A DNA stretch of 64,000 nucleotides, taken from positions 2,480,001 to 2,544,000 of the forward strand of contig OZ218959.1 of assembly GCA_965112735.1 (NCBI GenBank). The letters run 5' to 3'. The notes under the pieces were generated by a model. The model was not told where the DNA came from. It was given only the letters and a program-made list of their open reading frames with translations, and did no database searches. Positions within the stretch are counted from its first letter, which is position 1; every line of letters begins with the position of its first letter. The DNA is from Phaeosaccion multiseriatum (Eukaryota > Ochrophyta, other classes). The position numbers and the translations under genes were made by a program. Positions 23,800 through 35,615 of the stretch are shown here, piece by piece.

Positions 23800-24421
23800 G
23801 TGTGTGGATTTGAGTGTGGCTCTGTACACCTGCCCCAGGGAGGCGGCGGCAACAGGCTTGTCGAACACCGATACATGGGCATGCACATTCTCCAGTTTGT
23901 CCCCGAGCCATGTCCTGCTTAAGGCACTCGTCGTTGAAGAAGCCCGTCAGCGTCTGCATGACAGTGAAGGTGCCGAGCACCGCCAAGAGCCCCACGGCCA
24001 TCTGCGCCATCTCCGCAGGGAGTCCAATCGCGGTGAAGAAGCCTTCCGCCATGTGCAGGGCGGGGCGCAGCAATTCCTCGGCGACCTTGGCCACACTCTC
24101 CGTGGTTTCCAGCATGGCGTGGGTGACGGGGTTGGCGGCAAGCGCGTCTGTCACCATGTGGCCCATGCGCTCCGCAACGGCCGAGATGTGTCCCGTAACG
24201 GTTTGGTCGGCCATCTGCCCCAGTAGCTAAAGTTGCTCGTGGTGGAGCACGCTCAACAGGACGAGCGAGGCGTCGCCGGTCATGCCCTGATAGCCGTCCA
24301 CGTAGGCTGCCATCCTTTGCCCCACCTCGTCGACCATGTCGAAGCCCATGCCCAAGCCCCCCTCTGCCAGGCCCATGGAGAGCGCGGAGGAAGAGGTAAG
24401 GTACTGCCGTCTTTGCTGCTC
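23795..24421 (-). pseudogene. ABC1/UbiB-kinase-like gene fragment, apparently broken
   Basis: Three coding-looking pieces lie in order on the minus strand. The first (about 24421-24229) reads GLGMGFDMVDEVGQRMAAY and runs into an in-frame TAG. The second (from the ATG at 24214) reads MADQTVTGHISAVAERMG and includes a hydrophobic segment (MAQMAVGLLAVLGTFTVM). The third (about 23918-23795), in another frame, carries FDKPVAAASLGQVYRATL, the ABC1/UbiB signature. The kinase domain that should follow (Lys, catalytic loop, metal site) is absent: a 47-bp repeat and then the PAP gene occupy that space. The stop could be avoided by a very short intron of 24 or 39 bases ending in that TAG, but the frame change and missing domain remain. 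The first two pieces may belong to another gene. Confidence 0.5.
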
Positions 24422-24551
24422 CTGCTTCTACTGCCTCCCATGCCACTTCCTCCAATGCTGCAATTTAGGCACCGTTTCACAGCAGCACTAGAACTTACCC
24501 AACCCCCACCAGCGCCAGTACTGCTCCCGCTCCTGCCACCCTAACCACTAG

Positions 24552-24779
24552 CTAGTCATGCCCTTCTCTCCCCCCGTCGCCCCCGCTGGCGCTGCTGGCG
24601 CTGCTACCGCTGCTGCCACTGCCAGTGTGTGGGTGGGTGGGTGGGTGGGTTGGAGGGTTGGGGGGGGTAGCAGTCCTGTCTGCCTTAGAGCTGGGAGGAA
24701 ATCGATGCGCCAAGTCGACATTAAGAACGGATGTGCTGAATCCTCTGCATACGCAGGTAAACCACCAAGCACCACCACC

Positions 24780-24831
<52 letters not shown>

Positions 24832-26322
24832 CCATCACTAGTCCTACTCACCGTTGTGGGCTTTTCCGCTGTGCGTCTACGAGGGCTTGTCTGAGTTGTG
24901 TCACCACGTCGCTAAGGGTACACGTGCACTGCCATGTGGAGGCGTCCAGCAGCCCCGCAGCCCCGGACAGCACTCGCCCCCCGGGGTCAACCAGTTCGGC
25001 CCAGTGGGCATGAAAGGCACTGCAAATCAGGCACGGGGGGGAGGAGAGGGGAGGGGAGGGGATGAGATTGGGAGAGGAGGGGCAAAAGAGAAGCAGCGGG
25101 GGGGTGGGAGGGGGAGGGGTGAGGGAGAGAGGGACAGCCAACACGAAGAGACCCAGCTGATATACTGTCCTGACCTGTCACAAACGAGCTGGGGGGGCTC
25201 GTGAGGGTAGAAGCGAGGGAATTGCATGTGGAAGGTCCTAGGAACAGGCCATTCCAGCAAGGGCAGATCCACGGGCACAGACACGGAGACGGGGGTGGGG
25301 GGAGGTGGGCGCGAGGAAGCGGGGGACGCCCCCAGGTCGCCCAGAAGGTCGAGCCGGATGCGGAGAGGGTCGCTTGTGATTCGAGTGAACCTAGGTCATT
25401 AGTCCCAAGGAGGAGGGTATTGGGACGGGACGCATCATTTGTTGCACCGGTTCGAGTGAGTTTCGGCAGCGGTAGTAGTCGTGGTATTAGAGGGAGCAGC
25501 AGCAGCAGCATCAGCATCAGCAGCAGCATCATCAGGGTATGGCGGCGCAGAGAAGGAGAGGGGAAGGGATTGGCCGTTGGTGCATGTTGTGAGGACTACA
25601 AACTCGTGTGGGAAAGCTCCTCCACGCCGACTTCTGACCTTACAATACCGAAAACTCCCTTCGTAGCCTATTTATACCGCTCCTTTTGGCCTGACTTTGC
25701 CACTCACATGACAATCCGTCTTCCACTCTTCCGCCCTTCCACAACTGACCATATCATAACACTGACCATACCATTGACCACACCATACCAACGACCGAAC
25801 CATACCACTGAGCCTGACAATGCCCCATGCACCTGACCTGACCATACCTCGGAGCTGACAATACACACTAATACCGTCTTCCTTCCAATACGGCGGACCT
25901 AAATGCCGCCTTCCACACTACACCACTGATCCTGACAATACAATTACTGTCTTTTAAAGTAGCGCTAACCTGACAATGCCGTTCTCCACGAGCTTCTCAC
26001 ACTGCTGGAGATCCTTTTTGAGGCGCAACTCGCCAGGAGATACGGTGATGCGGACTTTCTTCAGCGTCTCCTCCAGGGAGCAGTCGGCCTCGTGGTCCCG
26101 TCTTTGATAGTAGAGGAGGGAAGGGAAACACAGAGTGGACAAAGACAAGAGAAGGCCGAGAAGGCCGAGTGGGGTATACGCGAGAAGACAGCAGCAGCAG
26201 GGGTGAAGCGAAGGTGAAAACTGAGGGGGGGGAGGGGGAGACGCTGGTGCAGCTCGATACGCTCACCTTCGTTTCCGGGCAGCTACTACATCTCCTTGTA
26301 CGTCCATACCATCGCGCTCCAT
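24552..26322 (-). CDS. Ubiquitin/NEDD8 E2-like protein lacking the active-site Cys
   Basis: Five exons (26322-26267, 26101-25970, 25372-25175, 25019-24852, 24744-24552) join in phase to 248 residues. The UBC fold is recognisable: SPGELRLKKDLQQCEKLVENG (helix 1), the SDPLRIRLDLL strand, RTFHMQFPRFYPHEPPQLVC, then HWAELVDPGGRVLSG and a W-T-L-V-L pattern. The layout resembles NEDD8 E2 enzymes such as UBE2M. The place of the HPN motif reads HWAE, and the G-x-V-C-L active site reads GRVLSG, so no catalytic Cys is present. A Ser/Gly-rich tail ends in GREGHD. It is probably a non-catalytic E2 variant. It is divergent from the gene at 26712, about 390 bases away. The start is the only ATG found upstream in phase. 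Confidence 0.65.
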
Positions 26323-26711
26323 GTGTGTACGTTTCCCGCTTTCCCTTCCCCTCTTTTCCCCTCCTCCCTTCTCAGCTTCTGCGGCTGCTCTTTCTGCTGC
26401 TGCTGCTGCTACTACGGCGGCGGCTGCTGCTGCTGCACTGATGCGCGGGTACTGATGCTATTGGATGGATCATTGGCGGGGGGTGGTTGCCGTGGTGTAA
26501 AAGAGGGAGGAAGAGCAGAAAAAATAAAAGAGGCAGCCAGCTGTGAGAAAAGCTAAGAACCAACACGCCAGGCAGGGCGGCGCACCGATAATCGCGCACC
26601 AGGAAGGAGAAGATATAAGAAAAGAAGAGAAGAGCAGCAACTTCGATTGATTCGATCTGATCATCTCTCATCGATCTCTCGTCAGACTGCTCCTCGAACA
26701 AATGTTCTGAA

Positions 26712-29367
26712 ATGGATTCCTTGATCGATCTCACGGAAGAAGAGGAATCACCTGCTCCTGCTTCTCCCGGGCCGGCCGGAGGGAAGAGGAGGCGCGATGC
26801 ACTGCAGGAGGCGTCGTGGGGCTGCCTAGGTCGCACCTACCGCCACGAACCCGGGCCGGTTGGAGGGAAGAGGAGGCGCGAGGCCTTCCGTGGGCCACTG
26901 ACCCCATCGCCCCGGATGCCTCATCCACGGACCGACTCAACAATGGAAGCGCACTACGAGCAGACGACGCGACCCCATGGTTCATTTAGTCATCGCGCAA
27001 AACTGATGCTCAAGACGCGGATTGCGAACACTGCGAAGCTGTCGTCGCACACGTCGGGTCGGAGGGTCTTCATTCGTACGACGGCCACGGATATCGATGA
27101 TTCAAAGTGGGAAAAAAGCAAGTACATTTATAATCTCAACCTGTTTTAGGACATTAGCGCACTCGAATACCTTGGCAACGAACCTCCTCTGCTTCTTGTG
27201 ATATCCCGACCGCTCATCCCCGGTGCGCTCCCACTGCTTTGCTCCTCTGCCTCCTCTGCCACAACAGAAAAGGTCAACCCCCGAGTGGGCCGCTTCCAGG
27301 AGAACGTCCCCGGCAGCGACTTCGTTGCCATCCGCAAATGGCCCTACAGCGGGACGTGGGCAGAGAAGAACAATAGGAACAAGGGCTTCAACGAGCTGAT
27401 GCACGCCGAACACGAGGTAAGCAGGACAGGGTGGATCCTCCTGCGCCCAACCCACCACCCACCCTGTATTTGGAGCGTATATAACGTCTTCTTCTTTGTA
27501 CACACGAACAACCAACCGCTTCGTCTATCCATATACGAAAACACCCACCGTCTTAGGTTCTATTCGATGACATGCTGGCCTCGCGCGACGGACATGTGGT
27601 GGTGGCTGCAGTGGCGAAGGCGGGCTTCTTCTGCTGCGCGCCCTGCATCAGAACCATGGTGGAGCTCTCGCACTTGCTCTGCAACAGCTTCATCATGGAA
27701 GACAAGGCAGAGGAGGGGACCAAGGCAGGAAGCCTTCTTTTCTTCTTCGGTGGAGGTATATCAGTCCTACGCGTGTGTACTGTATGAAGGGGCGGGGCGG
27801 GGTGGGGGCTTGCACATCCATTTGTCCTGTGTACGCAAGCACAGGGGCCCAACCCCTCTTCTCCTCTTGTCGTCACTGATCTGTCGCCCCTCCCTCCCTC
27901 CCTCCCTCCCTCTCCTTCCCTCCCTCCCTCTCTCCCTCTCTCCCTCCCTCCCTCCCTCCCTCCCTCTCCTTCCCTCCCTCCCTCTCTCCCTCCGCTCCCT
28001 CCCTCCTCTCCCTCCCTCCTCTCCCTCCCTCCTCTCCTCTCCCTCCTCTCCTCTCCTCTCCTCTCCTCTCCTCTCCCTCCCTCCATCCCTCCCTCCCTCC
28101 CTCCCTCCCTCCTCTCCCTCCTCTCCCTCCTCTCCCTCCCTCCTCTCCTTCCTCTTCCTCCCTCCCTCCCTCCCTCCCTGACAGAGCTCATGGCCGTCAA
28201 GAAGACCGCTCTACAGTCCCATGAGCTCGATCGCCTCAAGAACTTCATCATAACCGCTGTACGGCAGCAGAGGGAGCCAAGCGTCCTTCTGAAGAAGCTG
28301 CGGCAGGAGCTGCGGAGCATGCGTGGCGCCGGGAGGGATGTTACCGAGCTCTTGGACAGGTAGGGAGGAGGGAGGGAGAACCAGTCGGATCAGTCGGATC
28401 AGTCGGATGGCAGTGGATGTTTGTGCTTGCGCTTAACTTTGCGTTACACCCCTTCCTTCCGTCTCCCGTCTGTTCCGTCTCCCTTCTCCGCCCCCTCCCT
28501 CCTCTCCTCCTCCTCCTCCCCGCTCTCCTCACCCCTTTTGCCCCTTCTCGTCCCCGCCTGTCCCTCAACTCTCCGATACGCTACACTGGCTCGCGTCCTT
28601 TCCTCGCCCCCCTCAGGTGGGCCCCCACCTTCTATGGCAACGCTATGATGGGGCTCTTGCCCGCCGGATGTCTGAAGAACACGACCGAGGCCGAGAAGGA
28701 GCTGCTACTGGACTACGTCTATTGCCACTACTTTAGCAATCTCTCCGCCGAGTATGGTCAGTGCGGCATCCGAACTGCAGCGAGCAGTAAGGGAGGTCAT
28801 GGGGGGTGCCGACCACACAGCCCACCGCACAGCCAGGACATACGCAAGTACAGCCGAGCATCGGACTCGAGCAACAGCAACAGCGGCAAGGTGTCAGCTT
28901 GTGGTGGTGGTGGAGGAGGAGGAGGAGGAGGAGGAGGAGGAGGAGGAGGAGGAGGAGGAGGAGGAGGAGGAGGAGGAGGAGAAGGAGGAGGAGGAGGGGG
29001 GGGGGCTCTTGGTAGGCCGGGGCAGGGGAGGACGAGGTGGAGGCAAGAAGGCACGAAGGGGGACGAAGACGACGAGGCAATGTCTTTGACGCTGTGTCAG
29101 GAGGCCGTGCAGAGCATGAAGGAGGAGGCAAAGTCGAGAATGAAGGAGAGCCTGGAGCGCCTCCACGTGTCGTCCTTCTGCGGGCCCATGGAGCTGGATC
29201 AGCATGCGGAGGGACGGGTGACATGCCTTGAACTGTGCCAGCCTCAGTCTCTCCCGTCGGTGGAGGGTGAGGCCTCTGGACATGCGTCAGCGAGCGTCAG
29301 CCTCTCCCGTGGCGGTGGAGGAGTGGGTGTGGGGGCCGGGAAGGCGCGCTTGGGGAGCGGCTCTTGA
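26712..29367 (+). CDS. Conserved-looking protein of unknown function
   Basis: Five exons (26712-27121, 27158-27416, 27557-27755, 28185-28359, 28617-29367) sum to 597 residues. I do not recognise the family. The N-terminus starts MDSLIDLTEEEES, a hydrophobic core followed by acids that looks like a SUMO-interacting motif, then two near-repeats of GGKRRRxA. The middle (exons 2-5) looks like one folded domain, with VGRFQENVPGSDFVAIRKW, FFCCAPCIRTMVELSHLLC and WAPTFYGNAMMGLLPAG. A run of about 35 Gly (28903-29000) and a charged segment follow. Intron 1 is only 36 bases and removes an in-frame TAG. Intron 3 holds a CCCT array next to its acceptor. SUMO binding is only a guess from the motif. Confidence 0.6.
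27885..28180. repeat. Intronic CCCT/CTCC array
   Basis: About 300 bases of CCCT and CTCCT repeats, ending directly at the acceptor CTGACAG of exon 4 of the gene at 26712-29367. Confidence 0.95.
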
Positions 29368-29930
29368 GCGCTTGAAGGAAGGAAGGAAGGAAGGGATAAG
29401 ACAAGGGAAGGAAAAGGAAGGGGGGGGGAGTCGACAGGGGATGGAACGCAGAGGGCAGAGTGCACAGGCAGATGAAGAGGGGACGGCTTGTCGAGGGGGG
29501 GGGCAAAGAGCTGGCGAGAGAAGGAGGGGAGGGACGGCTGTCGGTAAGGCAGCAGGGGTCCTCTCCATCTCTCTCTGTGTGTGTGCGCGTCTGCTTCCTC
29601 GCCTTATGTCGCTTTGCACCAAGGAGAAGGAGAGAACGATGTGTACATAGTCCGTGTAAACACACAAACAGGGACAGATTGTGAATAATGGGGGGCTAAA
29701 AGGGCCCCTACCAATCTTTTTTTTTCTTCTTCTTGTGAGTAAAACTAATAAGTAAGGAAAGGAGTTGTGACGAGCAGAAGGGTTTCTGTGTATGGCCGCG
29801 TACCCCCCATCAGCCCGACCTGACCCCGGGGGGAAGCCTCTCGAGGTGCCGCCACTGCTCAGGCTGCTGTAGTACCAACCGCTGCTGCTGCTGCTGCTGC
29901 TGCCCATGGTGTATTACCAACTGCTAACTG

Positions 29931-29939
<9 letters not shown>
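29368..29939. other. Intergenic region between two convergent genes
   Basis: Between the stop at 29367 and the stop of the minus-strand GT60 gene at 29940. It holds GGAA and GTGT tracts and short GCT runs, with no coding exon that I can support. Confidence 0.6.
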
Positions 29940-29965
<26 letters not shown>

Positions 29966-32727
29966 CGTGTGTCGCTGGGGGGTCAAAAGGCGTTTGCCCT
30001 CCAATAACGTGGCCCAAGTCGTCCACTTTGAGATTTGTCTTGGGCTTCCTGCCGGTCTGCGAGTCCCAGTAAGGCCCGGACAGATTGTTCTCGGTAGGGG
30101 GCCACTCTTCCTCGAAGGGCACCCAGTCTAACGTCCCGCAGCGGTTCCCTGTGACCTGTCGTTGTTCGTGTGGTAGTGGCGGTGGTGGTAGTGGTGGTGG
30201 TGGTGGTGGTGATGGTGGTGGAGGAGGAGGAGGAGGAGGAGGAGGAGGAGGAGGAGGAGGAGGAGGGATGAGGTGGTTGAGGTGGGTTAAGCCGGGGGTG
30301 GGGGGTGAAGAAAGGAAGGACGGAAGAAAGACAGGAAGAGGGTTAAGTAGGTAGGTTGGAGGGAAGGAAGGAAGGAAGGAAGGAAGGAAGGAAGGAAGAA
30401 CGGGGAGGAAGAAGAAAGTTGTACGCAGGCCAATACTTAAAATGTCGTTTCCAGTGCACCATGACCAGTCATTCTTACCTCTGGAACGGACAGGTCGGCC
30501 CCGATAAACTCCTGATACTGCTCCATCGATCGCTTGTTGCCCAGTCCGTAGAGGCCTAGTGAGGCCTTTGCCTCGGGACCCTCCTGTCCTCCAGGCATGC
30601 CGAGGAGGGTGAGGAGGCGGACGTGCCCCTTCTCTCGCATGCCCTTCTCGAGGACCTTGGCGTTCTGGTTCCAGCTGGGGGGGGAGAGAAAGAGGAGGAT
30701 GGAGGTGGTGGTGGAGGAGGATGGAGGTGGTGGAGGAGGAGGAGGAGGAGGAGGAGGAGGAGGAGGAGGAGGAGGAGGATGGAGGAGGAGAATGGAGGGG
30801 GTTGGGGGGATGAGGAGGGGGAGGAGGATGATGGAGCGGGGTGGGGAGAGCAAAGAATGAATGACCATGTTCGCCGCTTCATCTTGCGCACCATGCGCAG
30901 GACGGGACGAGCTCCTTAAATTCCACACTATCGCCGCACTGCTCCTGCTCTGGCCTGTTCTGGCCTGCTCTGCTCTGCCCTGCCCATACGCCTCTGCTCT
31001 GCTCTGCTCTTGTTCTGCCCATATGCCTCTGCTATGCGCTGCTCTGTCCACCCAAATGTGTGTCTCTCTGCACCCCAACGCCCTCTCTCTTCCCCCACCC
31101 ATACGCCTTTGCTCTGCTTTACTTCGCTCACCTCATCGCGGCTGGCCCGACCTTAACCCCGTCGTAGTCATGCCCCACGAGGCTTTGGTCGGGAGTGTAC
31201 ATATCATACCCTCTTGTCCATAACCGCGCCGCCATACTCGACTCCTCGCCATCAAACACAAACTTCAAATTGGGATCGTAGGGCACGGCCTTCCACGCAT
31301 GACACTTGGCGAAACTGTAGCCTGCCGCCCACCCCATTGTGAGTTTCGGCTTGTTGAGACGCATGGCCATTTTGGCCTGTGAGTAGCGAGGGTTTCCGCT
31401 GGAAGTGAACTCGACCTGACACAAGTGAGGCACTTGGCGGGCGGCGATGACCTTTTGGTCTGTGGCAGGCGGGTGGTATCGTGTTGTGTGTTGGCACGAT
31501 TCGCATGATGATGTGTGTGACAAATGTACACCGTGCTCACTTCATTCACCGCCCTCCCTCCCTCCCTCCCTCCCTCCCTCCCTCCCTCCCTCCCTCTCTC
31601 CCTCACCTGTCAACGTGACTATCCGATGCACATAGGTGGTGAGAATGCCGTACTCATTCGCCGCCCTCCCCCACATGAGCATGGCTCTTTCGTCCCAGTC
31701 CTGCACTACATCCATATGACTGTCTGTTTGCATGCAAAACTCCTCATCCCTCAGAGGGTAGTGCTGCATATGGCGGCCGAAGCAGGGCCCAGCCGCACGT
31801 GAGAAGTCGATACGGACCATGCGAACGTTGGAGGCAAAGGGGCAGTGGGAGAGGTCGCCATGTTTGCCAATGGGTGTGCCTCGGAGCTTGCAGTACTCCT
31901 CCAGGCAGTCCACATCCGCATCCTTGCCGTACTATTGTCGTGGTTGTGTCAGTGTCAGTGTGAGTGTGTGTGTGTGTGTGTGTATGGGAAAGGGGGGGGG
32001 GGGGAGGGTGGTAGGGTTTGTCAGCTTTGTCAGTCTCTTCATTTGCTCACACCCTCTGTACACAATACGTAGATGGAATACTGCGATCATCTCCCCTCAC
32101 CCAACCACCCAACCTCTCCCTCTTTCTTTCCCTCTCGCCCTCTCTGTCTCTCTTTCTGCCTTCTCTCCGCCCCCCCCCCCCCCCCGCTCTCTCTCTTTCC
32201 CTCGCTCTCTCTGTCTCCCTCCCTCTCTCTGTCTCCCACCTCGGCGTTTTGCTGCACCACGCCTATAAAGACCCTCTCTGGATGCTTCGCTTTGGAGAAG
32301 TAGTTATGGAGCGTGGCTGGGCAGCGGCTGTCTCGGAAGGAGCTAACCCCGATGTAGATGGAGGTGGCAGGGTCTTTCCAGGACTCGGTCTTGGGAGGGT
32401 ATGGGGCGGGACCTTAGGTGTGAGGGAGCGGCGGGGTTTGAATTAGTACCTGTCCTACTACTGCAGAGGGGAACAGGGGAGAAGTATTTACAGCTGGTTG
32501 CAATCAAGTGGTGGTGGGGAGCAGTAACAGCGACTGAGAGCAGTGCCCCCTCTCTTCCGCCCCCAAGCCTCTTCCCTCGCGTCAGCCCTCGCAGACCTAC
32601 CATGACCCTCCTCAATATTAAAGTAGGTCTGTCCGTCCCATGTTACGGGCCCTTTCTTATCAGGTGCTTCCGCTGCTTGTGCCGAAAGGACAAGCAGCAG
32701 GAGGCAGAGGAGGAGGAGGACGGCCAT
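29940..32727 (-). CDS. GT60-family GlcNAc transferase (Skp1-GlcNAc-transferase-like)
   Basis: Transfers GlcNAc to protein hydroxyls by family (the Dictyostelium Skp1 GlcNAc-transferase group). Six exons (32727-32601, 32412-32240, 31931-31607, 31459-31132, 30674-30479, 30155-29940) give 454 residues. Landmarks in order: SIYIGVSSFRDSRCPATL, SRAAGPCFGRHMQHYPL, the FCMQTDSHMDVVQDWD metal/nucleotide region, VPYDPNLKFVFDGEESSM, LWTRGYDMYTPDQSLVGHDY, and a C-terminal Gln run encoded by CAG repeats. The N-terminus MAVLLLLCLLLLVLSAQA is a signal peptide or anchor, so this copy should act in the ER or Golgi, not in the cytosol like Skp1 transferase. An upstream ATG at 32775 would add 16 residues. The first exon overlaps, on the opposite strand, the likely 5' region of the WD40 gene. 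Confidence 0.85.
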
Positions 32728-32898
32728 GTTCCTTCTGGCGGCTGCTCGTGGCGCTCTTCTCCTCCCTCTATCCAAGCCTCTCTTCTGCGTGCTTCTTCTG
32801 CGGATACCCCAGCATCAAGGCCTGGACCACCTCGTCAAGACAAAGCCATCCCCTATACGGAGAGGCGCCTCGTCACTGACGGAGTTCTGTGAGGCGCT

Positions 32899-35580
32899 GT
32901 GAGGGAAAACCTAAAAGTAACGATTTCGTTTCCCCCCTCCTCCACTATCTCTTCCCCCCTCTTCCCCTCTCTAACATGGTGCCTTGATGTCGCAGGCAGT
33001 GTTCTGATGAGCCCCTCTCGGCACGCACGCGGCCCTCTGCTGCAGGTGTTTGCAGAGGGGACGAGCGGAGGAAAGAGGAGGCCCCGGAGCAGCAGCAGCC
33101 CACGCTGTCGGACCTTCAAGAATGCACGTCTGGCGGCTTGCGGCGACGTAACAGCCATCGCGCATGGCCTCACGCGCGTTGTACTTTACCATCGAGGGCA
33201 ACCCGCTTCAAGTCTGGCCCTGCCAAGCGCGGCAGGTGATAGGATTGCCGCCATCGCTGTGACTGTAGTGTATGGAAGTGGGGAGGTTGGAGCCGTGGCG
33301 GTGGTATGCTGCTGTTCTACTGACGGGCTCCTTTGCTCATGGCAAATAACTCTCCCTGTCGGGTATGAGCAAGGAACCTCGGCAGCAAAGTCGGTCAGCA
33401 GTGCAGCCACGATTGCGGGACTCCCGACAGCAGTGGCAAGCGGAGGAGGAGGAGCACCAGAAGCAGCAGCAGCGCCAGTCAGCCACATGTGCTTAGATGC
33501 GTCCGGCCTCGTGGTTTCTCTATGCAGGGGGAGTGAGATTGAGGTAGTGACGCGGCTGGACGGGAGGCTCATCGCTGCCCTCCAGTGCCATCGAAGGCTC
33601 GTCACTTGCACGGCCTTTGGAGGAGCGGAACAGCACCTGGTGAGAACGCGGCAGTCTTCGATCATGCTGCCTCTGGACAAGGCGTCTGGGCTGTCTATAC
33701 TCGTTCCTCGCCTTCTCCTTTGAGTCGCGCACACGTGTGCATCACATCATACGCTTGCTGTGCCGTTTTTTTTCTCTCTCTCTCTCTTCTTTTTGTATCT
33801 GTCTCTCTGTATCTCCCTTCTCTCTCCCTCTCTTCTCTCTCTCACATATTCCTCTGCTTCCTCCCTCTCTTCCTTCCTCCACTTCGCCTCTCTGCTTCTG
33901 CCTACAGCTCTTCTCTTGTTCGGAGGACGGCACCTTCATCGCATGGAACCTCGCCCAGAGAAAGATGGCCTTCCAGTCCTCCATCCTCTGCAACTCAAGC
34001 ATCCTCACCCACATCACCGTCTCCTCAGCCTCCACAGCAACAATACCGGCCGCGGAAACCGTTGTGGTGGCCTCCTCGGATGGGCGAGTGTGGTACTTTG
34101 ACCTCTTGGTGGAGGGGGAGGAGGGGGAGGGGAGCGGCAGAGAAGGCGAGGGAGGAGTGACTTTGAGAGAAATTCATAGAATGAAGCTGGGCAGGGAGGT
34201 ATCGCGGTGGGAGCGTGCCAGACGTAGGGAGGAGATTGAAGCTGCCGCGGCAGCAGCAGATGGGACAAACTCACAAGCACATGGAGCAGGGGGCGGGTTG
34301 ATCATCAATAGCGAGAGTGGGGGCGGGGGGATGCCTGCAAGACAGCAGCAACCGCTTGAACCTTCGTACGCAAGTGTGGATGGCAGCAGATGCCCATCGC
34401 TTACAGGCGAGGATGCGCTGAACAGTGACCGAGTCGAGCTCAGCGTTGAGCCCTTGGCCCTTACCATCCTCCCACAGCCGCTGCAGCAGGAGGAGGGGAG
34501 AGGGAGAGGGAGAGGGAGAGGAGGTAGCGACACCGCCACTACCACTGCTGCTCCCGCCCCCTCTGCGGTTATTGTGGATGGGCGAATCTGCCGGCCTGGG
34601 GGAGCGGGAGCCCAACAGGGGCATCAGGGGCAGTTGGTGGTACGGCAGATAGCCTATGCGAGGGGTAGTTTGGTGATTGTCTCATCGGCAGCGCTTCTCA
34701 AGGTGGACCTGCACAGCTTCGGAGTGGAAGTGCTGCTCAAGTTTGTTGGGGTTGGAGCACACATACTCGACGACAGCAGCGGGGCACAACGAGGAGAACA
34801 AGAGGAACAAGAAGGAGACGAGGAGGACGAGGAGCTGGCGCAAGAGGGAGGGGGAGGGGGAGAGGCGCTCTTTTATGCGAATGGTGATGGCAATGATCAA
34901 CTTTGGCGAGGCAAGCAGGAGGGGGGCGAAATCGGGCTGATGCGAGGAGCAGCGGTGTGTACTCCACCTCTGTGGCACGGAGGTATTGGTGTCACGGTGG
35001 GGCTATGTAGCGCATTTGGGGGACGGGTGTGGTTCTACAACAGTGAAGGGTGGGGAGAAGGGGGTGGTGGTGGTGGTGGTGCTGCTGCTGCTGTCATGAG
35101 TGAGGGTGCATGCCGAGGAGGAGGTGGGGGGGGTGAGAGGGGCAGGCGGAGGAGGGGTGAGACGGGGCCAGAGTTTGCCCATGACGGGACTCCAGAGGTG
35201 CTGCTTGGCGACGATGAGGAGGGTGATGGTGGGGGGCATGTTGGTGCTCCAGAAGGAGGCAATGGCGACCACGGAGGGGTCGTCTCGTATGAGGTGGGGA
35301 CGCTGTCGCTGTTTCCTACAAGTGGAAGCTGTGCTGCCACCTCACGCGGCGGGGAGGAAGGATTGGGGCCCCACACCCAAGCAGGAGGAGGAGGAGGAGG
35401 AGGAGGAGGAGGAGGAGAGGGAGGAGGAGACGGGGGCAGGGGCGGCATCCCGCGCCATTCCCCCCTCACGAAAGAAATTGCCTCTCCGCAGGTGTCAGAT
35501 ATGTATCGAGGTCTTGTGGATGGCCAGAAGGGCTTTAGCAGCATGACTCGGAGGAGGGGCAGGAGCAGGGAAGCAGACAG

Positions 35581-35615
<35 letters not shown>

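Noticed and set aside
24229-24421. First ABC1-region piece as the last exon of the E2-like gene
   Set aside because: Exon 4 of the E2-like gene leaves two bases, whose phase does not fit the best acceptor of this piece, while the exon at 24744-24552 fits and gives a total divisible by three.
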